Source of the DNA: Bugula neritina
Taxonomy: Eukaryota; Bryozoa; Gymnolaemata; Cheilostomatida; Bugulidae
Assembly (NCBI GenBank): GCA_964035545.1
Contig: OZ037772.1
Span: 2,191,001 to 2,255,000, forward strand
Direction of reading: 5' to 3'
DNA length: 64,000 nt
Part shown: one piece after another, positions 9,975-22,100 of the stretch
Layout of the letters: each line of letters opens with the position of its first letter
How positions within the stretch are numbered: position 1 is the first letter of the stretch
Program-made: the position numbers and the translations under genes
The notes under the pieces: generated by a model
What the model was told of the DNA's origin: nothing
The model's database searches: none
The model's input: the letters and a program-made list of their open reading frames with translations, nothing else

Positions 9975-10157
9975 ATAGGCAAGGTTCTTTTCTATTTTGC
10001 TTGATTTTCTAATTTTCCCTAATGTTTCAGTAATTTGGGTGTGAAACTTGATGCTTTTTTATCACTTCACTAAAAAAGCATCAAGTTTTATGCCCAATTT
10101 CCTAAAAAGTTAGGGAAAACCAGAAAATCAAGCAAAGCTAGAAGAGAGCCTTGCTTA
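9975..10157. repeat. Foldback element 3' of the MADF gene
   Basis: Two arms of about 85 bases (9975-10060 and 10072-10157), roughly 85% complementary, are separated by an 11-base loop. The inner stem is perfect around AACTTGATGCTTTTTT. It begins about 30 bases after the MADF stop codon and could act as a 3' hairpin or be an old MITE. Confidence 0.8.
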
Positions 10158-10420
10158 TTTAGCTGTATTTTATTAGTTTAATCCAATAAACTATATAAAT
10201 TAGTAGCTAAACTGTAAAAAATTGTTAAAAAGTAAACAGATGATATGGTGTTTACTAAATTAAGTAAAATGGCTTAAATCAACTACATATATTTTACTAG
10301 AATTTTGAAGCATAAAAATCTACATATAATATTTTGAACTAGTCAGGTTGGATTTATTTTTTGTAACATATTTTACTACTAGCAGCTTATATATACATAT
10401 ATACATATACATATACCTAT

Positions 10421-11080
10421 ACATATTGTAGTGAATTTTGCCAGTTCACTATTATTATTTGTGGGTCTACTTAACCAAAGCCACTGCGACAGGTTGTTTA
10501 CGATAAGATACTTTATTATTTACACAAATACAAGAAGGTTATTTACTGCTAGCATGAATAGAAAACGATTACATAATTAGTGAGCTTTAATACACAACTG
10601 TTCTAAATGAAGTCCCAAGCTGCTCTGCCGGCTAGCTACTCAGCGCACTGCAACTACGAGTAGCTAGCTCCACCTGCTATCAATTAGTGTGACTGTCCTG
10701 ATTGGCTAGCGTTAGTGGTGCCACTGTCGACTGTAAGATATTGTCGGGTAACCGTCTACGCCGAGTCGTCTCTGTCGCTACTAATTAACTCCATCACCAT
10801 AAGCATAACACTAGCATCTGCTACTAAGCAGCTAACTGTCAGTGCAAACCATCTACGCCTCCTACAGTTGTTGATTCCATTTAACTAGTCTTGCCTTGTT
10901 TAACTGCGTGCATTAGTAGCTAGCAATAATTGTCCAGCAGATTGTACGCATTCCAATTGTCAGCTATTATGATAATTGATCTCCAGTACTTATAGCCATT
11001 ATGCCAAGCGTATAGAGAGTAAGCCACAAAGAGTTATCCTTTCGATAATAACATAATCTGAAATCCATTACAATATACAT
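10421..11080. mobile_element. MITE-like insertion between the convergent transposon genes
   Basis: The ends form an imperfect inverted repeat: ATATTGTAGTGAATTTT at the left, and the reverse complement of the right end ATATTGTAATGGATTTC (14 of 17 matching). The interior is less AT-rich than its surroundings. Flanks are TA-rich, so no target duplication can be assigned. Confidence 0.45.
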
Positions 11081-11142
11081 ATATAAATACAGTTTTTGCA
11101 GCATCGTACAAGTTTGAGTGGTTTTTCTGTCCAGCTTTATTT

Positions 11143-12785
11143 TTACCTTTTGTTAATATGATTATCTTGCCAAGCTACTTTTCCTTCGTTACAAAAATAT
11201 AAAGTCAGCTTGTCTCTGAGTTCGCTAGCTGCTACTGTGGCACCTCTATTTCGAAGATTCAATCCAAAAGTCGGTTGTCGTGCTGCACGCCAAAATCCTA
11301 ATCTGATACTCCCATCATGACTCACTTGGTCAGCATATCCCGGTGGGCAATAAATTTCATCATCAACTTTTCTTAGAAAGTTGTGCAAAACACATGCAGT
11401 TCTCACTAATTTTGTTGCTTTTGAAGCATCAGCAATGATAGGCCTAAACAATATCCTCCAGCGCTGAGTTAGTATCCCTAAATAGAATACACGCAAAGTT
11501 ATAAATATTGCAACTGATGCATGCAAAGAAATAGTTTGCCAACCAGCTATGCCACTCAAACACTAGACTTACCAAACTTACCAAACGTATTTTCAATGAC
11601 TCTTCTTGCCCTGCTAAGTCTATAATTGAATATTCTTTGGCTATCATTGCTGATACTACGACCTGGATAAGGTCTCATCAAATATGATTTGAGAGGAAAA
11701 GCTTCATCCCCAACAAGGGTATAAGGGAATAGGGTTGAAGAATCAGATAATACTGATGGTTCTGGTAAGTCGATAGTGCCTAAAGAAAATGGTGATAGTA
11801 AGCATATAATTGCTAGTCAAAATATAATACATTTATTAGATATTAAAAAGTTAAATACTGCTAAGCAGAGCTATTTTTTACCATTCTCTAATCCTTGGGA
11901 AAATTTTGACTGCGCCCAAACTCCAGCGTCATTGTTGCTTCCACTCGCACCAACATCAATCATTAAATATTCGTAATTGCTGCTGCATACAGCTAATAGA
12001 ATAATGGATAGTCTATGTTTATAATTATAATAAGTTGAGCCCGTGTTCTTTGGTTTCTGTATTGTACAGTGCTTTCCATCAACAGCACCAATACAGTTGG
12101 GAAAATTCCATCTTTCTTCAAATCTTAAAACAAAGTTGAAGGAAATATTGTGAATAAATTTCACAGTATAGTAATTTATTCAAGAATTTGTACAAATCAA
12201 GTTATCAATTCTAATACGGTAGCATATAGTACTAATAAGCACAAACCCCTGGGCTATTTTTTTCCACTCTTCTTTCCCGGTTGGTACTGCTAAAAAGGAT
12301 GGCTGCAAGGCATCATAAATAGCGTCACATGTAGTATAAATTATACCAGCTACAGTTGATCTTCCAAGTCGGTAGTGAGTGGCTATATTTCTGTGACTAC
12401 TACCTTCAGCAAGATGGTGCAATGTGATGGCTAGCTTTAAGGAGGGTTCAATTGCTTGACGCATATTTGTGTTTTGCTTAGTAAGACTTGGCGCAATCAA
12501 TCTTAATAAAAAGTCAAATTTATCTGCAGACATTCTAAAATAGTTTTTATGTCTGGACTCGGCATTTTGGTGTCGAAGCTCATCAACAAGCGTACTGTGA
12601 AGCCCAAGTTTATCCCTCTTTATATTAATTGGATGAACCCAGTATTTTCGTTTTAATTTTTCAGCAAGCAATACTTTCTTTTTTAGAAATAATGATCTTT
12701 TTTTAAGTAAAAGCAATCTGCTCAAATCGATTGTCATTTTGCAAGGCAGCATCAGCATGTGTAGCCATAGAAACAAGGAGAGCAT
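11143..12785 (-). CDS. PIF/Harbinger transposase (DDE_Tnp_4 type), four exons
   Basis: Minus-strand exons 12785-12247, 12123-11882, 11779-11582 and 11477-11143 join in phase to 437 residues. An N-terminal helical region (FRMSADKFDFLLRLIAPSL) precedes an HTH-like segment (HRNIATHYRLGRSTVAGII). The RNase-H-fold core has CIGAVDGKH (Asp195), VGDEAFPLK (Asp285) and RRVIENTFG (Glu323), the DDE triad with GDEAFPL as a Harbinger signature. The downstream RWRILFRPI and ACVLHNFL blocks are typical of HARBI1-like proteins. No stop or frameshift is present, so the enzyme may be active. It converges on the MADF-BESS gene and lies just inside the right terminus at 12931. The start Met is uncertain because several in-frame Met codons lie in the first 20 residues. 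Confidence 0.9.
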
Positions 12786-12956
12786 GCGAGCAGTAACGTT
12801 GAAAGCAAAAGCAATTGGCTAGTTAATTTTCGCATTTTCCTGCGTAACGTCGTGTGTGGCATGTCGCTACCGCTGCGTATTTCTTCTCATGCAAATTCGC
12901 ACGCGAAAATACGCGCAGTGTGGCCCAAGGCTAAGTGTTTACCTTAGCACCTGTAA

Positions 12957-13300
12957 GCCTAGGGCCACACTGTGCGTATTTTCGCATGCGAAAATTGAAA
13001 TCACAAGTAGCAAAGGTGTCCACTGTAGCGTCAGTGATGCGTGATGAATAAAGCTTTCATTTTTAAATCGCACTCGCTTTCAATAAAACGCAATTTACTG
13101 GAATGTAGCACTAAAATAAAGAAGTTGGGCTCGCTGAATAACTATCAGCCAATTAGGTGACGACGACAGAGACGATTAGCACTTGCGTTGAGAATGCAGA
13201 GCGACAAGTGCGAAGGTTTTCTCAACGCGCACAGTGGACACCTTTGCTACTTGTGATTTCAATTTTCGCATGCGAAAATACGCACAGTGTGGCCCTAGGC
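12957..13300. mobile_element. Harbinger-type MITE, 344 bp
   Basis: Terminal inverted repeats of about 70 bases start GCCTAGGGCCACACTGTGCG and are flanked by TAA at 12954-12956 and 13301-13303. The arms include the palindrome TTTTCGCATGCGAAAA. The terminus differs from that of the autonomous-looking element at 12931 at only two of the first 20 positions, so that transposase family probably mobilised it. Confidence 0.9.
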
Positions 13301-13303
13301 TAA

Positions 13304-13890
13304 CTGGTTGTGTGTTGCCCACTATAAATAACTGTTGACCCCATTAACTTCCTATTTATGTTTAGGTGACATACGTCAGCAGGCATTACTCATCTGCCTT
13401 GTGCTGACTATTGGATTTGTGGTCAGGTCATTGTGGTTGGGGTGGCTGTCATTCTTGCCCTACCTGTACAGGCTGGGTTGGTAGCCTGAGGCTACCCAGT
13501 AAATATTTACTATGTTTTGGGACGCACAATCATTGTGGTATTTTTTAGGGACAATAGTTGTTTATGCAATATGTTTTTGCCTGGTACAGTAACAACAACC
13601 AGAGTATATAAACACTTTAAAAACTTAATACAATCAGTTGGCAGCACTCTTTAACAAAACTGTAATTACTATTTTATTCTTCTACTGGTTTGACAATATA
13701 TTATTTACTGGCACTGTTTATGAAGGACCCAAGAGGTTAGTTACTTTTATTCATATTATTATCTGAATTATTATTTTATAATAAATTTACTTTATGGTTT
13801 TTGTGAGCATTACTTTAATATTTTTAACCACATTTATATGCATGCGATCATTTATATAACTTTTGCCTTTCTTATTTAATTTTTACCAGC
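13304..13890 (+). repeat. Second copy of the SWIM-YqaJ upstream repeat
   Basis: The block at 13340-13520 and the splice-like GTTAGTTAC (13736) and TTTTTACCAGCAA (13880) signals match 160-760 in order. No SWIM-YqaJ coding sequence follows; it runs into a short AAGTTTATCA-type repeat. This is an upstream fragment separated from its gene, and its first 175 bases also match 42150-41990 at high identity. Confidence 0.6.
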
Positions 13891-13959
13891 AAGTTTATCA
13901 CAGCAAGTTTATCAAAGAATTTATCAGCAAGTTTACCAACAAGTATAACCAATAAACTT

Positions 13960-14700
13960 CTGCGTTTGGAAATCCTGGTTTAATTCATACGGGGCCAGTA
14001 ACAGCACCATCAGGTTCAGGTGGTCCCATACCACCCATAGCACCAGGAGGACCAGTAATTCCTTGTTTGCCATCAGAACCCCGTAGCCTGGGTGGTCCAG
14101 CAATACCAACTGATCCAACATCTCCCCTTTAACCATCAATAACAGGAGCTCCGGGGAATCCCTGAGGTCCCTGGAAACCAGTGGGTCTTACAACAGCAGA
14201 TGATATTCATATTATCATGAGTTAGGAATTGCCTTACCTTCTTACCAAGTAGGATAACTCTTAGAGCAAAGATTCTGTTCATGGTCAATAACTAAGCACA
14301 AAGATTGGTTCAACTTCATTCATACATTTAGGTCCTTGTTCGCCGGGAATTACTTCAGCTCCCTGGGGGTCCTTGAGGACCAGTTGGCCCACATGGACCC
14401 GCTGATCCAGACAATCCAGTTGGTCCAGAAGAACCCTGTGGCCCAGCTGGCCCCTATAAATAAAAAACTAAACGATTGGCTAGTGAAAAATCAGAGAACT
14501 AAAATAAAGAGAAAACTGAATAAAAAATGTCCTTGCCTTATCACCCTTGTCTCCTTGAGCACCTTCAGGTCCCTAGTTACCGGGGATTCCCACTGTATAC
14601 CCATGAGGCGAAGAAGTCCTTGATCGCCATGCTCTCCAGGTCTATGATAAGCACCCTCTTCTCCAGGTCTACCATCAGCACCCAGTACTCCAGATAAACA
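13960..14700 (-). pseudogene. Broken collagen triple-helix exons
   Basis: Three minus-strand blocks (about 14190-13980, 14455-14336 and 14697-14540) translate as Gly-X-Y repeats, for example GPTGLSGSAG and GADGRPGEEG, at exon-like positions with AG acceptors. Each is damaged. The first has an in-frame TAA after IDG and loses Gly phase near its end. The second shifts by one base at a run of five C. The third shifts frame and then meets a TAG. The uninterrupted Gly-X-Y pattern between breaks identifies collagen, but no single frame is usable. I read it as a pseudogene of a fibril-forming collagen. Confidence 0.75.
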
Positions 14701-14732
14701 GCTTCTGAAAATAATTGACAGACTAGCTGTGA

Positions 14733-14890
14733 GGGAAACCCCAGCATATAGCATATGTGGAAAAGAAACCCCAGCATATAACGTAGGTGTTAGGGAAACC
14801 CCAGCATAGAACATAACATTGCCGGGAAACCACAGCATATAGCATAGGTGTGTGGAAAACCCCAGCATATAGTATAGATGTGAAGGAAAC
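14733..14890. repeat. Tandem repeat, about 30-35 bp unit, five copies
   Basis: Units share GGAAACCCCAGCATATAGCA with variable spacers, between the collagen helix blocks and the COLFI-like exon. Confidence 0.8.
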
Positions 14891-14966
14891 AATGCTCAAC
14901 ATAAAACTCTTGGATATTCTTGACTATTACTAAGACAGTCATAGTTGATACAAGATAAACACTTAC

Positions 14967-15134
14967 GAGTGCTGTTCCCATGTGTTTAGCGACGAATGGC
15001 TGATTATCTAGCTGCTGGGTGACGTACGATTTGGTGGCAAACTCGGAGGTCTTGGCATTGATGCAAGTGCTCTTCATTTCCTTGCCACAGTAAGCCTGGA
15101 TAGCATTAGCTATGGAGCCACCATCTGGATCCAC
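14967..15134 (-). CDS. Fibrillar-collagen C-propeptide-like exon
   Basis: This 56-codon, phase-0 exon is bounded by a good acceptor (CTGTTGTCAG) and donor (GTAAGT). It reads VDPDGGSIANAIQAYCGKEM and later STCINAKTSEF. The pattern W/V-DPxGG...AIxxYC...TCI matches the opening of the COLFI domain of fibrillar collagens, which helps chain selection and trimerisation. It is open and undamaged, unlike the nearby helix exons. Its position is odd because it lies 5' of the triple-helix blocks on the same strand, whereas COLFI is normally C-terminal. It may belong to a different gene copy or a rearranged locus. Confidence 0.6.
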
Positions 15135-16104
15135 CTGACAACAGACAATAGAAAATACAAGTTACTTGATTAATTTGGAGGCACAATTCCAAGATAAGAT
15201 TAAACAATTTATAATGTAATCAGCCCTGCAGGTAGAAATAATACAAACACATCAGCAAAACTCCCTACTATAGTACTATAATGGCTATTTTTAAAAGAGT
15301 TGAGTTTACATGTAAATGTTAACATCACCATTTGGCAACTAGTTTCAATTTACTCAAGAGCTCTAAGCTTATATTTTATGAGGACATAATTGTCCAATCA
15401 GATGGTAGCATTGCAATATGTTGTTTGCTAAAAGGATGCCTTTAAACATGCTTAGGAGTTGTCTTCTATTATGCCTCATGGAATTTCTCCCAGGTGAATG
15501 GGGAACATGTCATAATTAAACTGCAACCAATTGAACTAAACTCATCAAATTACACACATTTTACAAAGCAGCTGCATCACAGACAGCTCATGTGTAGAGT
15601 AATACAGTGTTTATATCTAACTGATTGCCTTATATATTATTTATCAGATCCCTGATTGCATGACAAGAAACAATTTGATTGGCTACTCAATGCTGTTGTA
15701 TACACAGCAGTGGAAGGTATATTATTATGAATGGTTGGAATAAATTTACTTAGTCATGTTGGAGTTACTTGCACCTGCATGTCAATTCAGTGTATAAATT
15801 CTCTCACTAACAAGTCATTTACAGTTACTGCTCCAGTATAGATTATTGTTACTAACCGAACTCAACTTGAACTAAAGCTAATGAGGCATGAAAACAGACT
15901 ATGTTTTCACTAACAAATAAACTTTATTAGATGGTAAAATAGCAACATATATTTGATACAGTAAAACATCTCATATCTAACTATAATTACAGAGTGTGTG
16001 TATTGATGAATTGTGATGAAATAATTATGTTGATGACAAATATTATCTAGTTTATCTCTCAGTACCTCACTGAGCTGATTATTAGTAAACTGTAGCTGAT
16101 AAGT
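15135..16104. other. Intergenic stretch, nothing recognised
   Basis: AT-rich sequence with no supported exon, RNA gene or clear repeat. One copy of the octamer GGAGTTGT occurs at 15455. Confidence 0.5.
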
Positions 16105-19100
16105 TTAGTATTTTATTGTGTATTTCCTCAGTCCATCTTTTCTACATGCTAGAAACACTGTGTCTCTGTTATACACAGCAATGTCCCACACCCAGCCACT
16201 AACACCAAGACTTTCTCTGGGAACAGTAAGCACCAGTTGACCTGTCAATAATAGCATCATATTGTATCAGTTGCTGTGTATTGAGAGAAACAGACAGACT
16301 GCCTTTAAAGATGGAACTAAGCAGGTTACATGCATGAAGTAAATATTCAAACAGCAGAAAATAGTATCTCCTTATACAACTGTATTGACCTTGACCCACA
16401 AACTTAGCCTGTGGCTCTTATATAGAACACACCCACATGTCTACTTCTAATACCACTGCAGCTACTCCAACATTATCACATATTAAATACTCGACAAGAA
16501 CCAACCACAGCCACCTGAGTCCCACCAGCAAACACTGCTCTACCAGCCATCATCAACTTACAATAGTCTCAGTAATAGCACTCAAAAAGTATCAAATTAT
16601 TTACATTTAAATTATCTGATGACCAAAACAACAGCAGCACTAGACTGAAGTCAAACTACAACTCATAACTCATGTGTAGCTGGCAGTCTGTACAGTTGTT
16701 AGACTGAGCACCTCTAAAATTACTGTAAAACACTTGCATAGTATACTAACTAGTCATGCTGATAGGTGGGTTTGAACCCCTTGCAGCACCAACTCACTTA
16801 GCAGTGTGGAGTCTCTATCCTCTACACTACCAAGTGAACCCTTGGAAAGGAAGACTGAATAGAGAGTTTACTAAGAGCTCACTGCACACTACACAGAGTA
16901 CACCTTAAACCTATACAATATAATATACACTTCTACCTCTGCTTACATCCTGCATGTTACTGCAGCTGGAAATAAACTTATTGCATAACTTATTACATAA
17001 CTTTTAGCTAAAAATAACATCAGTGACTTGATAAATACTAACAATATCATAATATATCTTATGAGTGGAAGTTGTTTACTGTTAATTATTAAAATATATT
17101 TTTTACTGCAACATAATTATATATAAATAACTAAACTTACTATAATAAACAGGGTATTTACCTTCAAGTGAGAGGATGAGGAGAGGTCCTTCCCTTGTAC
17201 AGATGTGAATCAGTTCAGATGTTGGATCAAAGGAAATACCAGTTGGGAATGAGATGTGAGGAAACTCCCACATTAGAGAGAGAGTTGTGTTCTCCACTTT
17301 ATATCTTCTCACTTTACCATCTTCAGTGTAGTCTCCTATGAGGAGAGTTGAGTCTGGGAGGATGCATACAGGGTCAGGGTACTCCATCTCAGGAAGTGGG
17401 AACTTCTGTATTTTATTGTTAACTAGGTTACAGACTACCAGCTGCTTCTTACTACAGTCTACAATACAGAGCAGTGAGTCGTGTTGAGCTATTCTATAGT
17501 AAAGGAAGGGTTTAACTACTGAATGCTTGTAGAGGGAGCGAGTCTCCTCAAAGGAGTTTGGATCAAGAAGTGAGACTTCAGCTGTTTTCTCCTCACTGTT
17601 ATACGAGCTGCCAACCATCACCCCTTCAGGTTGGATTATCTCCCACCACCATGTAGTGTTGGTGTCCTTCACTGAGCTGATAGTATCCAGAGTGTCTCTA
17701 TTTATTACTTCTACACCTTCTAGTGTCTGACACATCAGATGTCCATCAGCTGAGATGTTTACTCTGGCACACCAGCCACGTACAGGAAGTCCATCAGACT
17801 GTAGAGAAGATGGTGGCTGCAGCAGCTTCAGTCCCAGACTGTCTTCACTGTCTGCAACAACAAAATAACAATTCTATAACTTGACAATCTCATCACCTGA
17901 GGAGGTGGGAACAGAATTTCAAACTTAAAACTAAAAGATGTTTAAATACAAGCAGTCTGTAGTTACTACAAGTTGCTACGTGATGCACAGGTCTAAGTGA
18001 GAATATCTTGTTAATACTGACAGCAGGTAGTCAGCATAACACAGTTTAGCAGCTCACTTATACATCATAAACTCTGAAACACTGCAGAAATGTCTCATAA
18101 TGTGAGAGTAGAACAAAACTCAATCTCTAATAAATAAACTCTATCTACTTATTCTACTATTTAAATATTCAGTGAAAGTAACTCACATGATTACAAGCAG
18201 AAAGTTATTTATAGTTAGTGTTACTATTTATAGACTCCACCTACATGTTGGTACCAAGATGCTGTCTGGAAGTACACACTTCTCTATTACACCAATATCT
18301 GTAGCCTTTTCCATCTTCTCACTCATCTCTTTGTAGTCTCTCACAATCCCTGCATCATTGAACTTATCAACTGCATGTTGTACTGTGTCCAGCAGAGACT
18401 GTCTGCCCATTGTCTTACTCAAGGCCAGCTCTATTCTATAATTATCCACTATCTGTGTGCAGCTCTTCAAATATCCATATATTTCTAGCCTCAGATTTGT
18501 AGCTCTCTTTCTAATCTCTTCTATCTAATAAATAGTAACACAGTGTAACCACATCTGCACCTCACAACCTCTACACTTGAAATGAAAGTGACAGATCACC
18601 CACTGAGTGGACAATGACTCAGTCACGTGACACTCTATACACAGCAGAGAGCTAGTACATCACGTGACTAGTCTCCTCCTCCTGACACCTGTCAATCACT
18701 CACACAGCCAACCTCTCTGTGTGAGTGATTGACAGTTGCAGAAGGATGAGTGAGTCATCTGTATTGACAGGTTCCTCTGCACTGAGTAACATGTGATGAA
18801 TGACTACTGCTACTTGTTCACAGAATGATAAAGCTTTAATGGTCAGTTAATTCTAGTGGCAAATGAAATTCATTTCTATTTACAACTCAAAAACCAAATG
18901 CAAAACCTAATTTCAGACAAACAGAAATACATTAGATGACATCACCATGTCAGCATACCTGAGCATCAGCTACAGCGTTTACTCTGGCAACCATCTTCTT
19001 CACTTCATCTTCTATTTTACTCAGTTCTTTCCAGGCATCCTTTGAGATGTCATTCAACTCTGCAACTTTCTCAGACAGAGTCTCTATTCCACCAGTCAGA

Positions 19101-22100
19101 CTTTCTCGTAACTCACAAGACAAATCACTCAAAGATGCCAAGTCATGGGATGCTACTGTCTCCTCTGTATACATAAAATCACACAATTAATAAAAGCATT
19201 TTTAGATATGATATTGTACTTATTCTACACCTACTACCTGTAACTACAGGTTGATGGTGTATCACTATACACATACTATGTAATTACTAGACAGTTGGAC
19301 TTGGACTAGAAAGATGTCATTGATATTCACTGCACTTGGAATGAAATAGTTGAAAAAATTAAAGCAGTTGCTCTCAACCTTGGGGAATTTCCCCTTCACA
19401 GGAAATTTGAGTTTTTTAGGGGTTTTCATTTCTAAAATTTCACAGAGTTTGTTACCAGCTTTTTGAGCTCTTGCCTTGTGTTCCAGGTTACATGAATATG
19501 TATAATTATAACTCCTTCATTTTATGTAATTCATTTATTTATCCACATTATACTCTACAATCTAAGTTTACTTCTACATCCATGTGTCTAATATTCACTC
19601 TACCCTAGCTGCTACCCCTCCTACTATGAATGGAGGCTAAAAGGTTTATTGAAAGTAAACACCAACAGCAAGTTTTTGCAGTCAGTCAAACTGATCTCCA
19701 TAAACTATTTACTGCATACCTAGTAGATATATTTGCTGTACTAAAACACCTGAAGCTAAATTGAATGAGTATAATTATCAACTCACTGCTTTTAATACCA
19801 GCATCAATGCTTTCAAAGCTAAACTGAAGTTGTGGCAGACACTGGTCCATGTCAAACACACTGGCCTTTTCCTACACTCAATGAATTATTAGGAAAACAA
19901 CCTGTCCAAGATTTTCTTTATAAATGAAATTACAATTTTATCAAAGAGGCGGAAACTCAAAAGAAAACATTTATAAAAAAGAGGGGATGGTATGAAGAAG
20001 GTGGGACACCACTGAGTTAAAGCTATGCCTATACCATCTTATCAAGGAAACAAACACTTGAAGGATGAAATATACTAAATATTCAACATAACAGTGAGAT
20101 TATAAACTCCTGCACCATCCACTTCTGTCTCACACAAACCTTAATGCTGACAAACTTACTTCCTCTTTTACTGTTACATAACTCACTTTAATAATAAAAT
20201 AATAAATAACAGGTTCTTGAAATATTTCTCAGTTTCTTCCTACAGAAATAGAAACAGCAAGTAAATACCTGTCTTATCCTTACAGCCAGTCCTCATATCA
20301 CATCTCATACAGAATATCTGGTGACACTTGGAACACACTTCTGTCAGCTGTTCCTCTTTATGATGTTCACATTCAGTTATAGTATATCTTTGGGGAGAAG
20401 CTCTGTAGACCTCAATGTCAATAAACTGATGTCTATCTCCCATCAGCTCTCTGTGATTCTGTATAATAAAGGTCAACAGTTTAGTTGGTTGTATTTTCAC
20501 CAACAAGTCTGTCATAGTTGACTCACTGCACTGTGAAACTGTGTGTTTAGTATAAAAAGTCACACAGACTCAACATTTCTTTTCAATAATATTCTACACA
20601 CAAACCAGAACTGGTTTAGTAACTAATCTTGAGAAATTATATAAGAAAGACTCACTTCTTGATGCTGCTGACACAATTTCTTTTGACTCTCAAGACAAAA
20701 CACAGCAGCTTGTGTTCCACCTTTACACACATCGCAGGGAATGGGTGCAGGTTTGGGTGGAGACTTGTATTCTAAGGGGTCTCCATGCTGAGCTACTGGT
20801 AGTGTTGTGGGATCTGTGATGTCATAGTGATCTTTCCTACAATATATAGCAATCAGTATGTTACCTGTGTTAGCTGTGCTTAGTATATCTCAAGTAATGA
20901 AATACTCCATCCACACACACAGCTATGTCCTTGACAAATACTCAAATAAATACTCATCACTCATCAACACACATTCATTATATAGACCACAGGCTATCAC
21001 ACAAACACACTTGACTATATTATGTACTAATATGCTGGAAAATAGTCACTCATGACAAAGAACTGCTACTCAACAAATAGACTCAACTGTAACTTGTAGA
21101 GTAAAATGACAAGACAAATTACTAGTTAACTACTGAGTGGAGGCCATATTGTCAATAATTATTCACTTTTGTTGCAAGTTTGTGCAATGCAACTAATTAC
21201 TGAGGAGTGAATTCTGAGGAGCCAATACTACAACATACCACAACTATTCCCTGCCGCTCTAACTGCTAGGAGTGGCGCGAAACTGTCATTTCATCATCCT
21301 TGGCAATGTGTCAAGAGCTAGTGCACTGTGAGTGCGTGTCACTGTGAGTTGCCTATCTCATGCAGCTATCATAAGAAGAGTGAGTCACAGGATAACTTGT
21401 ACTTAGTAATCCATTACTAGTAAGATGACACATACACATGTTAACTATCTTCAGTGTAGTACTACTATGTATGTGCAGCAGGTTGGGTCACAGTCTAAGT
21501 CAGAGGGGGGGGGGTTGGCATAATAGAGGCCCAAATCTTCAACACTATTCATGACTCAGTACAAAGTAACACTTAATTATACAACTGACTGATAGTAGAA
21601 GAAGTAATCAACTCATCAAAGCTAAAGTAGACACTATTATATTAGACACTCATTGACACCCCATAATATTATATTGTACCAAATACAATTGTGATGGCTA
21701 TCTAATAATCAATCAAAAGTTCAGCTCTGGATTTAACTAAATAGGTCACAGAATCACTGGATTCCTGTCTAAGGGACTGACTACTAATTGTCATAAGACC
21801 TGCTCTTTAGTCAAATAATTTCCCAGTGACTGCTTGGCCTTGTCAATGGCTATTACACTTTGGCAGCCCGGATGTTGGCCGAATTTTGAACAGCTAGTGG
21901 TAATAGTAGCAGCTGCTAGACTCCAGATCTATGAGTCTATCGCATTAGAACTAAAGCTATTGAGCAAACTGCCATTATAAAAGTACCTTTCTAAACATTA
22001 TATTAAAATAATATAATTCTACTCCTTACAGATTACACATAACCATGGACAATAACCAGACACTCCACTCTCACTACACAATCACTACATACTAGTAAAC

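Larger units (their letters stand above)
4722..12931. mobile_element. PIF/Harbinger element, right end visible, left end not found
   Basis: The visible body comprises the MADF-BESS gene, the transposase and a right terminus ending GTGTGGCCCAAGGC at 12931. TAA at 12932-12934 follows, consistent with the 3-bp TAA/TTA duplication of the superfamily. The right end contains GCGAAAATACGCGC palindromic sub-terminal sequence, shared with the adjacent MITE. No matching left terminus (GCCTTGGGCCACAC-like) is visible upstream of 4722. The left limit given is only the first coding base. Confidence 0.6.

Noticed and set aside
14336-14623. Plus-strand ORF over the collagen region
   Set aside because: It is antisense to Gly-X-Y text; the minus strand explains the sequence.
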